In this document: in pieces, positions 1 through 5,442 of the stretch | Layout: every line of letters begins with the position of its first letter | Position numbering within the stretch: the stretch's first letter is position 1 | Assembly (NCBI GenBank): GCA_012837465.1 | Contig: DURG01000362.1 | Coordinates: 1-6,029 of the forward strand | Length of the DNA: 6,029 bases | Reading direction: 5' to 3' | From: Propionibacterium sp. | GTDB taxonomy: Bacteria; Actinomycetota; Actinomycetes; Propionibacteriales; Propionibacteriaceae | Notes under the pieces: generated by a model | Told to the model about the DNA's origin: nothing | Databases searched by the model: none | What the model saw: the letters and a program-made list of their open reading frames with translations, nothing else | Translations under genes and position numbers: made by a program

Positions 1-176
1 CGGTCGATGCCGACGAGGCGGGCCTCGGGGCAGGCCTCGAGGATGGCGATGGCGTGGCCGGCGAGGCCGAGGGTGCCGTCGACGTAGACGGCGCCCGGGC
101 GGGAGAGGGCCGGGCGCAGCAGATCGACGATGCGGTCACGCATGACCGGATCGTGTACATCTGTGAAGCCCTGCAT
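1..176 (-). CDS. rsmH: RsmH, 16S rRNA C1402 N4-methyltransferase, N-terminal part (runs off the left edge)
   Basis: RsmH (MraW) is the SAM-dependent methyltransferase that modifies N4 of C1402 in 16S rRNA near the ribosomal P site. It is usually the second gene of the dcw cluster, after mraZ. The 58 complete codons seen here begin MQGFTDVHDPVMRDRIVDLL. They contain the family's conserved opening HxPVM (residues 8-12, here HDPVM), then YVDGTLGLAGHA at residues 31-42, the glycine-rich SAM-binding motif I. The acidic LVGID motif at residues 54-58 follows, at the window edge. ATG at 176 is chosen because the homology begins within the first residues and a purine-rich GAAGAAGGG lies 12 nt upstream. 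mraZ lies upstream on the same strand. About four fifths of the protein, including its catalytic half, lies outside the window, so intactness cannot be judged. Confidence 0.95.
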   Translation of the reverse strand, partial: MQGFTDVHDPVMRDRIVDLLRPALSRPGAVYVDGTLGLAGHAIAILEACPEARLVGID

Positions 177-188
177 CTGCTGGTTCGA

Positions 189-197
189 CCCTTCTTC
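189..197 (-). promoter_or_regulatory. Ribosome binding site of rsmH
   Basis: On the minus strand the purine run GAAGAAGGG ends 12 nt before the ATG at 176. The spacing is long, but it equals that of the much better mraZ site, and no closer candidate exists. Confidence 0.5.
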
Positions 198-250
198 CGT
201 ACTTCGCCGTATTTCGTTGGACCCATCCAGTGGTTCCCTTCCGGGCCGGA

Positions 251-276
251 CCTGACATCGGGGAAGAGAAGTCAGG
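251..276. other. Stem-loop in the mraZ-rsmH spacer (hairpin 1)
   Basis: CCTGAC (251-256) and GTCAGG (271-276) form a perfect 6-bp inverted repeat. After one mismatch the stem can extend by GG/CC at 248-249 and 278-279. In mRNA of the mraZ to rsmH direction the 14-nt loop is pyrimidine-rich. No T-tract follows on either strand, so this is not a typical intrinsic terminator. It could slow transcription, protect or process the mRNA, or be incidental. Confidence 0.45.
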
Positions 277-282
277 GCCTTA

Positions 283-304
283 CCGGCCGGGAGCCACCGG
301 CTGG
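283..304. other. GC-rich stem-loop just after the mraZ stop (hairpin 2)
   Basis: CCGGCCGG (283-290) and CCGGCTGG (297-304) pair over 8 positions around a 6-nt loop. On the plus strand this includes one G-U pair; on the minus strand, which carries mraZ, that pair becomes an A-C mismatch. It begins 5 nt after the mraZ stop codon, and hairpin 1 follows. The position fits a partial terminator or processing signal between mraZ and rsmH, but no U-run follows. Confidence 0.45.
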
Positions 305-309
305 GTTCG

Positions 310-747
310 TCACCACCCGCTGAGGGCGGTGAACTCGTCGTCCATCTCGGAGAAGCCCTCTTCGCTGGCTTCCGAGTACTTCTGCCATGCCTCGGCGTCC
401 CAGATCTCGGCGCGTTCGCCAGCGCCGATCACCACGACGTCGCGATCCAGGCCGGCGTACTGGCGCAGGTTCGGGGGGATGGTCACACGCCCCTGCCGGT
501 CTGGAACTTCATCGCTGGCCCCGGCCATCAGCATGCGCTGGTAGTCGCGGACCTGCTTGACGGTGCTCGGAGCGCTCATGAGGGCCGACATCTTGGCCTC
601 GAACGCCGCCTTGGGGTAGACGGCCAGCGCGCGCTCCTGCGTCCGGGTGACGACCAGGCCGCCCTCCAGCGCATCGCGGAACTTGGCGGGAAGGATCAGG
701 CGGCCCTTCTCGTCAAGCTTCGGTGTGTACGTCCCCATGAAGAACAT
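310..747 (-). CDS. mraZ: MraZ, transcriptional regulator of the division and cell-wall cluster
   Basis: MraZ is a DNA-binding protein with two AbrB-like (swapped-hairpin) domains that forms ring-shaped oligomers and represses its own dcw promoter in the bacteria studied. The predicted protein has 145 residues, close to the usual length of about 145. Each domain carries the family's DxxGR signature: DEKGRLILPAKFRD at 12-25 and DRQGRVTIPPNLR at 83-95. The start MFFMGTYTPKLDEKGR at 747 is chosen because GGAAGGAGG lies 12 nt upstream; the in-frame ATG at 738 would leave 21 nt. A longer open frame reaches 804, but it would translate the operator array and has no ribosome binding site, so it is rejected. 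rsmH follows after 133 nt on the same strand. Regulation is probably autogenous through the box array directly upstream. Confidence 0.97.
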   Translation of the reverse strand: MFFMGTYTPKLDEKGRLILPAKFRDALEGGLVVTRTQERALAVYPKAAFEAKMSALMSAPSTVKQVRDYQRMLMAGASDEVPDRQGRVTIPPNLRQYAGLDRDVVVIGAGERAEIWDAEAWQKYSEASEEGFSEMDDEFTALSGW

Positions 748-759
748 GCGCTTTTCGGG

Positions 760-768
760 CCTCCTTCC
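760..768 (-). promoter_or_regulatory. Ribosome binding site of mraZ
   Basis: GGAAGGAGG on the minus strand is a strong anti-Shine-Dalgarno match ending 12 nt before ATG 747. It decides between the two nearby in-frame ATG codons. The first MraZ box begins only 2 bp beyond it. Confidence 0.8.
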
Positions 769-769
769 A

Positions 770-838
770 CCACTTTCGCCCCACTTTGCTCCACTGCGCC
801 CCACAGTACTCCACTTTCCTCCCCAAACACACCACTTT
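770..838 (-). promoter_or_regulatory. MraZ box array (autoregulatory operator), about seven repeats of 10-11 bp
   Basis: On the plus strand CCACTTT (minus strand AAAGTGG) occurs exactly at 770, 781, 811 and 832. Degenerate versions lie at 791 (CCACTGC) and 801 (CCACAGT), and a weaker CCCCAAA at 821. The steps are 11, 10, 10, 10, 10 and 11 bp, so every copy faces the same side of the helix. Known MraZ targets are direct repeats of this type: TGGGN with 10-bp spacing in Escherichia coli and AAAGTG-type boxes in mollicutes. The copies at 770, 781 and 811 contain GTGG or GTGGGG in the same orientation. The position immediately upstream of mraZ makes autoregulation the natural reading. I did not find a convincing -10/-35 pair for mraZ, so whether the boxes overlap the promoter or lie in the leader is open. 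Confidence 0.88.
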
Positions 839-873
839 TTGTCGGTGGGTTGTGCTCATGTGGATTCCCGACT

Positions 874-888
874 GCCGCGAGGGACGGC
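874..888. repeat. Small hairpin beside the intergenic repeat
   Basis: GCCG (874-877) and CGGC (885-888) form a short stem around the loop CGAGGGA. The loop resembles that of the neighbouring repeat hairpin (GAGGAACGA), and both contain the core CGCGAGG, so this may be a decayed tandem copy. Only four base pairs support it. Confidence 0.35.
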
Positions 889-926
889 CCCGAGTGCCCG
901 CGAGGAACGAGCGGGTGTATCGAGGG
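888..926. repeat. Intergenic hairpin repeat, copy A (mraZ-moxR divergent region)
   Basis: GAGTG (892-896) is followed by stem CCCGC (897-901), loop GAGGAACGA (902-910), stem GCGGG (911-915) and TGTATCGAGGG (916-926). The outer arms CCCCGA (888-893) and TCG-A-GGG (920-926) also pair, with one bulged A. The same layout recurs at 5961-5999 (copy B), with changed but still complementary stem bases. The sequence resembles the short dispersed palindromes with a GTATCGAAGGG-type arm that are common between genes in high-GC actinobacteria. It lies between the MraZ boxes and the moxR start and may separate the divergent transcripts or have inserted as a REP-like element. Confidence 0.65.
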
Positions 927-984
927 ACGAAGATGAGTTGCCCGCACGGGCCGGTTAGTCTTGGAGACGCTTTCCTACCGACCC

Positions 985-990
985 GAGGAG
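985..990 (+). promoter_or_regulatory. Ribosome binding site of the moxR-like gene
   Basis: GAGGAG ends 5 nt before the GTG at 996. It decides the start against an in-frame ATG at 933, which has its own purine stretch (GAGGGA, 922-927) inside the repeat. The codons between 933 and 995 (AGT, GTT, CTT, GGA, GCT, CTA, CGA) lack the strong third-position G/C bias of the gene itself. Confidence 0.75.
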
Positions 991-995
991 CCCCG

Positions 996-1961
996 GTGAA
1001 CCAGCCCGCCACGCCGTCACTGCACGAGGTGTCCCAACTCGCCAGCCGTATCGCCGGCGAGATGGCCCGTGTGATCGAAGGCAAGCCCCACCAGATCCGG
1101 ATGGCCGTGATCGTGCTCCTGGCCGAGGGACACCTCCTCATCGAGGACGTCCCCGGAGTCGGCAAGACGGTGCTCGCGAAGTCGCTCGGCCGTGCCATCT
1201 CCGGAGACGTCAAGCGCATCCAGTTCACGCCCGACCTGCTGCCCAGCGACGTGACGGGCGTGTCGGTGTTCAACCAGTCCACGCGGGAGTTCGAGTTCAA
1301 GCCCGGTGGGATCTTCGCCCACATCGTGCTGGGCGACGAGATCAACCGTGCCTCCCCCAAGACCCAGTCGGCGCTGCTGGAGGCCATGGCCGAGAGCCAG
1401 GTCTCGGCCGACGGGAAGACCTACCAGCTCAACCAGCCGTTCATGGTGATCGCGACGCAGAACCCCATCGAGATGGAGGGCACCTACCCCCTCCCGGAGG
1501 CGCAGCGCGACCGCTTCATGGCACGCATCACCATGGGCTACCCGGCGCGTCGCTCCGAGGTCGCCATGTTGGCCGCGCAGGCCGGTGGCGACCAACTCGG
1601 CTCGGTGACCGCCGTGACCGACGCCGACAGCGTCGCCGACGCGATCAAGGCCGTGCGCAGCGTCTACGTCGCGCCCGTGATCAACGACTACATCGTCAGC
1701 ATCGTCGAGGCCACCCGCGAGCACCCCGACCTCCGGCTGGGGGCGAGCCCACGTGCGTCGCTCCACCTGATGCGCGCCTCCCGCGTCGAGGCCGCCCTCG
1801 CCGGGCGCGACTACGTCATCCCGGAGGACGTGCGGGCCCTCGCGGCCGAGGTGCTGTCGCACCGCGTGCTGCCCACGGTCGAGGCCCAGGTCGCCCGCCG
1901 CGACCCCGCCGCGATCATCACCTCGGTGCTGGCGTCGGTGCCGACGCCCGCCAGGGGCTGA
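996..1961 (+). CDS. MoxR-family AAA+ ATPase
   Basis: This 321-residue protein is a MoxR-type AAA+ ATPase. The family is thought to act as chaperone-like, ATP-driven remodelers of partner proteins, often paired with DUF58 or vWA proteins encoded next door. Walker A is EDVPGVGKT (50-58) and Walker B is IVLGDEINR (110-118), with Gly113 where Ala is usual. Sensor 1 is ATQNP (153-157), followed by the family signature GTYPLPEAQRDRF (162-174) with the arginine-finger region at 171-173. Sensor 2 is GASPRA (249-254). Length and motif spacing match an intact family member. GTG 996 is chosen for its GAGGAG site and because codon bias begins there. It is first in the operon, and the stop lies 4 nt before the DUF58 start. 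Substrate and partner are not shown; pairing with DUF58 is inferred. I give no gene symbol because several moxR paralogues usually coexist. Confidence 0.95.
   Translation: MNQPATPSLHEVSQLASRIAGEMARVIEGKPHQIRMAVIVLLAEGHLLIEDVPGVGKTVLAKSLGRAISGDVKRIQFTPDLLPSDVTGVSVFNQSTREFEFKPGGIFAHIVLGDEINRASPKTQSALLEAMAESQVSADGKTYQLNQPFMVIATQNPIEMEGTYPLPEAQRDRFMARITMGYPARRSEVAMLAAQAGGDQLGSVTAVTDADSVADAIKAVRSVYVAPVINDYIVSIVEATREHPDLRLGASPRASLHLMRASRVEAALAGRDYVIPEDVRALAAEVLSHRVLPTVEAQVARRDPAAIITSVLASVPTPARG
1953..1957 (+). promoter_or_regulatory. Ribosome binding site of the DUF58 gene
   Basis: AGGGG lies inside the last codons of the moxR-like gene and ends 8 nt before GTG 1966. This makes translational coupling between the two genes likely. 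Confidence 0.6.
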
Positions 1962-1965
1962 GCAG

Positions 1966-3198
1966 GTGCGTCGAGGGACCCGGCTGACCGGACGCGGCAT
2001 CGCACTGCTGCTGTTCGGGGCCGTCGCGGCCGCGGGCGCCGCATACATCGGTGAGACCGATCTGCTCTGGATCGGCCTCGCCCTGATCCTGCTGCCCCTG
2101 CTCGCGCTCGCCTACCTCTTCCTCGTGCGCCCCTTCGTCAGCCACGAGCGCACGCTCACGCCGTCGACCATCCCCGTGGGCACGTCGACCCGGGTCGTGC
2201 TGCACGTGGCGAACGAGTCGCCGGCACAGGCGGCCGCGCTCCGCTTCCACGACACGGCTGACGGCTCGCTCGGCGGCGGCGCGTCGTTCGTCATCGCCCG
2301 CGGCTTCGGCGCCTGGCACCAGTCGGTGGGCTACACCGTTGAGGCCAGCCGACGCGGCCGCTACACCGTCGGGCCGCTCCAGGCCCAGACCGGTGACCCC
2401 CTCGGGCTGGCCCAGCGAGGCTTCACCGCCAAGGGCCGCAACTCCATGCTGCGCGTCACCCCCCGCATCTGGCGCCTCGAGGAACTCGCGGGCGGCGCCG
2501 GGCTCGGCAGCGCAGGTGAGGCGACCCCCCAGCGCATCGGTCAGGCCGGCGCCGACGACGTGCTGGTGCGCGAACATCGCCACGGTGACGACATCCGCCG
2601 CGTGCACTGGAAGATGACCGCCAAGAAGGACGACCTCATGGTGCGACTCGAGGAGCACCCGTGGGACCCGTCGAGCACGCTGATCGTCGACACCCGCCGC
2701 GGCGCGCACCTGGGCGACGGCCCCGACGGTTCGCTCGAATGGGCCGTCTCCGCGGTCGCCTCCGTTGCGGCCCTGCTGAGCGAGGGCCGGCACCGCCTCG
2801 CCATCCTCGCCCCGTCCGGGCGCGTCTTCGAATCCGCCCGCGGCTCCGGCGAGGCCTCCAAGCAACTCATGATCGAGGCCATGACGGACCTGCAGACCTC
2901 CGAGGAGGCCTGGCTGGGCTCGGCCGTCGAGGACCCGGAGTCGCTGTCCTCAGCCGCCTCGCTGGTGGCCGTGACCGGCCTGCTCGACTCCTCCGACGCC
3001 GCGGCCCTGGCCGCAGCCGGCGGCCGGGCCCGCAGCCTGATCGCGCTGGTTCCCGACGCCCCTTCGTGGCGGGCCCCGGCTGACACCCATGACGAACACG
3101 CCGAGGCGGTGCGCTTCCTGCGCGGCCGCGGGTGGCACGTCGAGGCCTACCGGCGCGGCGAGCCCGTGCCCAAGGTGTGGGAGCGGGTGACGCGATGA
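1966..3198 (+). CDS. DUF58 membrane protein, probable partner of the MoxR ATPase
   Basis: This 410-residue protein has two closely spaced hydrophobic segments at its N-terminus (about 11-29 and 33-54), separated by a short acidic turn. A soluble region follows, probably cytoplasmic. RGRYTVGPLQAQTGDPLGL at 130-148 is the conserved approach segment of the family. The DUF58 signature is VREHRHGDDIRRVHWKMTAK at 201-220, followed by DLMVRLEE. The C-terminal part (about 238-365) reads as a vWA-like fold: STLIVDTRR, a helix, RLAILAPSG, later SLIALVPDA. The metal-binding DxSxS motif expected in a true vWA domain is absent; the strand ends VDTRR (241-245). Start GTG 1966 follows the previous stop by 4 nt, and the stop overlaps the next gene's ATG (ATGA, 3195-3198). 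The family's function is unknown; adaptor or scaffold work between MoxR and the transglutaminase is inferred from gene order. Confidence 0.93.
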   Translation: MRRGTRLTGRGIALLLFGAVAAAGAAYIGETDLLWIGLALILLPLLALAYLFLVRPFVSHERTLTPSTIPVGTSTRVVLHVANESPAQAAALRFHDTADGSLGGGASFVIARGFGAWHQSVGYTVEASRRGRYTVGPLQAQTGDPLGLAQRGFTAKGRNSMLRVTPRIWRLEELAGGAGLGSAGEATPQRIGQAGADDVLVREHRHGDDIRRVHWKMTAKKDDLMVRLEEHPWDPSSTLIVDTRRGAHLGDGPDGSLEWAVSAVASVAALLSEGRHRLAILAPSGRVFESARGSGEASKQLMIEAMTDLQTSEEAWLGSAVEDPESLSSAASLVAVTGLLDSSDAAALAAAGGRARSLIALVPDAPSWRAPADTHDEHAEAVRFLRGRGWHVEAYRRGEPVPKVWERVTR

Positions 3199-5369
3199 GG
3201 TTCACCTACCACCCGTTCTCCAGCGTGGTCGTGGCCATCGCCGTGTGGCTCGGCCTCCTGCCGCTCTCCCCGCTGCTGTCCGAACTCGAGCCGGTGCTCG
3301 CCCACTCCTGGTTCATCCTCGGCGCATCCGCCGTCGTGGGCCTCGGGTTGGCCCTCCTCCGCGCGCCCCGGGCGCTGATCCTGTTCTCGCAACTCTTGGT
3401 GATCGTCGGCGTGCTCGCCTGGCGCGGATTGGAGATGGCGCCGGCCGGTGAGCCGCTGGAGTCGCTCCAGCTCCTGACCGCCGAAGGCGTGGAGGCCATC
3501 CGCAGCAACCCCCCACCCCTGCCCATGGAGTCGGGTGTGCTGTGGCTGACGCTGGTGTTCACGGCGGTGTTGGTCATCGTCGTCGAACTGCTGGTCAACG
3601 GGTTGGAGCAACCGGCCTGGACCATCGCCCCGCTCGCGCTCGGGTACGGCATCAGCGCACTGATCATCACGCGTGACCTCGACTGGCTGCTGCTGGTCCC
3701 CGTCATCGCCGGCTACGTGGCGATCCTCCTCAGTGTGACCGGTGCCGGCGAGGCCGCTGGCAGGGCGTCGCGGGCCGGGTCCTACCACGTGTCCCGCACC
3801 CTCGTCGGTCTGGCCACGGGCGCTGCGGCCTTGGCACTGGCCATCGTCATCGCCACCACCATCCCCATGGGCGAGAAGCAGCCGTGGAACGATGGCGGCT
3901 CCGACGGCCCCATCCAACTGAGCGACCCCACGGTCCGGCTCAACGAGGACCTCCACCGCCCCACCGACGCACCGGTGCTCACGTACCGCACCTCGAACGG
4001 TGAACCCGCCTACCTCCGTACCGTGGCCCTGCCGAGCCTCTCCCAGTCCGGCGCCGGCCTGCTGCCCATGTCGCTCAGCCGCTCCGGCATGGAGCGTACC
4101 TACGAGCACCGCGACAACGCCGAGCGCGTCGAGGTCGAGGTCCAGATGGCCGCCGTCCCGTCCGAATACCTTCCCGCCCCGTTCGCGGCCGCGAAGTGGG
4201 ACGCGGACGGCCTCTGGAGCTACGACCCAGACACCCTCTCAATCGTCGCTGCCGGTGAGGACAGGATCCAGCAGACCGTCAACCTCCACTACAAGGTGGA
4301 ATCCGACATCCCCAGCCCCACCCGCTCGCAGATCCAGGCAGCGGGCGCCGGCGGGGGGCTCGACTCCGTGACCCGGGAGGTTCCGCGCGGCCTCGATCCC
4401 AGCGTGACCGCGCTCACCACCCAGGTGGTCGGCGACGCCACCACCGCCGGCGACAAGGCCCTGCGCATCCAGCAGTTCCTGCGCTCGGACGCCTTCGACT
4501 ACAGCCTGCAGGCACCCACTTCCTCCTCCGGCTCCGACGCGATCTCCAGCTTCCTGTTGGACCAACGCTCCGGGTACTGCATCCACTTCGCCTCCGCGAT
4601 GATCGCGATGGCCCGCGTCGAGGGCATCGACGCCCGCATGGCCATCGGCTTCACTCCGGGGCAGCAGCAGGACGACGGCACCTATGCCGTCACCTCCCAC
4701 GACGCCCACGCCTGGCCCGAGCTCTACCTCGACGGCTTGGGCTGGGTGGCCTTCGAGCCCACCCCCGCCTACCAGGGCAACCCCGAGTACGTGGACCCGT
4801 CGGCCATGCAGCCGGAGGCCTCCCCCACCCCGGCGCCGGAATCGAGCCCGACGCCCACCGTCGCCCCGACGGTCGCTCCGCCCTCCGCGGAGCCGACGCC
4901 CACGGCCCAGCCCACCGCTCCGGATGCATCCGACGGTGGCATCGGCGCAACTGGCGGTTGGATCCTCGGCGCCCTGGCGCTGCTTCTCCTCCTGGCGCTG
5001 CCCGCGCTGATCCGCATCGGCCTGCGCCAGGCCCGGCTCCGCGCCGGGCAGGAACCCGATCGCGCTGCTGACTCCGCGTGGAACGAGGTGCGCGCCCTGT
5101 TCGCCGACTACCGCCTCCCCTGGCCCGAGGGTTCCCCCGGCCCGGTCGGCGTCGCTGCGGCCGAGGACCTCCCGCCCGACGGTGCGGCGGCGCTGAAGGA
5201 GATCTCGTCGACGGTGGAACGCAGCCGTTTCGCCCGTGATGGCGCCGCCCCCACTGAGTTGCCCGCGCAGGTCAACGCCCTGCGTAGCGTGCTCTCCGGG
5301 AACGCCACCACGGGCACCCGACTGAAGGCGTTGCTGGTGCCCGCATCCCTCTGGCAGTCCGGCCGGTAG
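3195..5369 (+). CDS. TgpA-like membrane transglutaminase-fold protein (DUF3488/DUF4129 architecture)
   Basis: This 724-residue membrane protein has an extracytoplasmic transglutaminase-like (papain-fold) domain. Seven hydrophobic segments (about 8-28, 34-55, 59-76, 115-135, 141-158, 163-181, 202-223) are followed by a long outer region (225-585), a final membrane segment (587-609) and a cytoplasmic tail of about 115 residues. The catalytic Cys462 is in SGYCIHFASAM and His505 in SHDAHAWPEL. The third member, usually Asp in a DPT motif, is Glu521 in FEPTP. A Pro/Thr/Ser-rich linker at 541-576 tethers the domain to the last helix. Architecture and length agree with the TgpA family, whose Pseudomonas member is essential; substrates are unknown and may be envelope proteins or peptidoglycan-linked. 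ATG 3195 overlaps the DUF58 stop, with GGGAG at 3179-3183 as a possible ribosome binding site. Whether it crosslinks or hydrolyses cannot be told from sequence. Confidence 0.94.
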   Translation: MRFTYHPFSSVVVAIAVWLGLLPLSPLLSELEPVLAHSWFILGASAVVGLGLALLRAPRALILFSQLLVIVGVLAWRGLEMAPAGEPLESLQLLTAEGVEAIRSNPPPLPMESGVLWLTLVFTAVLVIVVELLVNGLEQPAWTIAPLALGYGISALIITRDLDWLLLVPVIAGYVAILLSVTGAGEAAGRASRAGSYHVSRTLVGLATGAAALALAIVIATTIPMGEKQPWNDGGSDGPIQLSDPTVRLNEDLHRPTDAPVLTYRTSNGEPAYLRTVALPSLSQSGAGLLPMSLSRSGMERTYEHRDNAERVEVEVQMAAVPSEYLPAPFAAAKWDADGLWSYDPDTLSIVAAGEDRIQQTVNLHYKVESDIPSPTRSQIQAAGAGGGLDSVTREVPRGLDPSVTALTTQVVGDATTAGDKALRIQQFLRSDAFDYSLQAPTSSSGSDAISSFLLDQRSGYCIHFASAMIAMARVEGIDARMAIGFTPGQQQDDGTYAVTSHDAHAWPELYLDGLGWVAFEPTPAYQGNPEYVDPSAMQPEASPTPAPESSPTPTVAPTVAPPSAEPTPTAQPTAPDASDGGIGATGGWILGALALLLLLALPALIRIGLRQARLRAGQEPDRAADSAWNEVRALFADYRLPWPEGSPGPVGVAAAEDLPPDGAAALKEISSTVERSRFARDGAAPTELPAQVNALRSVLSGNATTGTRLKALLVPASLWQSGR
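4815..4922 (+). other. Pro/Thr/Ser-rich linker coding segment within the transglutaminase gene
   Basis: This segment encodes residues 541-576, a low-complexity stretch of SPTP, TPTV, APTV and EPTPT units between the catalytic domain and the last membrane helix. Such linkers are extended spacers through the cell wall and, in actinobacteria, frequent targets of O-mannosylation. Glycosylation here is inference only. Confidence 0.8.
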
Positions 5370-5373
5370 CCAG
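5351..5373 (+). other. Weak stem-loop over the transglutaminase stop codon
   Basis: CTGGC (5351-5355) and GCCAG (5369-5373) are complementary and enclose CCGGCCGG. There is no T-run, only ATTGCTCTT, so an intrinsic terminator is doubtful. It could limit read-through from the operon toward the next gene. Confidence 0.25.
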
Positions 5374-5380
5374 ATTGCTC

Positions 5381-5409
5381 TTGGGGGTTGGTGATTCCCA
5401 GCATAGAAT
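5381..5409 (+). promoter_or_regulatory. Promoter of the DUF3040 gene
   Basis: TTGGGG (5381-5386) and TAGAAT (5404-5409) are separated by exactly 17 bp. The -10 differs from TATAAT at one position; the -35 keeps TTG. Initiation would fall near 5416, giving a leader of roughly 27 nt. This suggests the gene is transcribed by the housekeeping sigma factor, independently of the upstream operon. Confidence 0.65.
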
Positions 5410-5430
5410 GGCGCCACCACCGGTCCAACA

Positions 5431-5440
5431 AGGGAGAAGG
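5431..5440 (+). promoter_or_regulatory. Ribosome binding site of the DUF3040 gene
   Basis: The purine run AGGGAGAAGG ends 2 nt before ATG 5443. Its AGGGAG part has a 6-nt spacing to the start. Confidence 0.75.
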
Positions 5441-5442
5441 CC

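Noticed and set aside
54..323. An 89-codon plus-strand open frame at the left edge
   Set aside because: It lies antisense to rsmH and runs through the spacer hairpins. Conserved RsmH motifs on the other strand explain the DNA.
803..808. TACTGT on the minus strand as the -10 of mraZ
   Set aside because: It lies within the MraZ boxes, but the sequence at the proper -35 distance (around 825-831) does not resemble a -35. TTGGGG at 821-826 is only 12 bp away.
956..961. TAGTCT as a -10 element for the moxR operon
   Set aside because: It fits the loose TANNNT pattern, but no acceptable -35 lies 16-19 bp upstream; TTGCCC at 938-943 is only 12 bp away.
786..995. N-terminal extension of the MoxR-like protein by 70 codons, or by 21 codons from ATG 933
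   Set aside because: The extension would translate the MraZ boxes and repeat A, has low third-position G/C use and no family similarity. GTG 996 has a good ribosome binding site.
1017..2048. A 343-codon minus-strand open frame opposite the moxR-like gene
   Set aside because: The product is rich in His, Gly, Arg and Asp with no motif, as expected of an antisense shadow. The plus-strand AAA+ motifs are complete.
1918..2865. A 315-codon minus-strand open frame across the DUF58 gene
   Set aside because: Its product is Gly/Ala/Arg-rich with no domain, and the plus-strand DUF58 signature lies in the same DNA.
5382..5400. Operator-like inverted repeat TGGG/CCCA within the DUF3040 promoter
   Set aside because: Four base pairs in GC-rich DNA are expected by chance, and there is no second supporting site.
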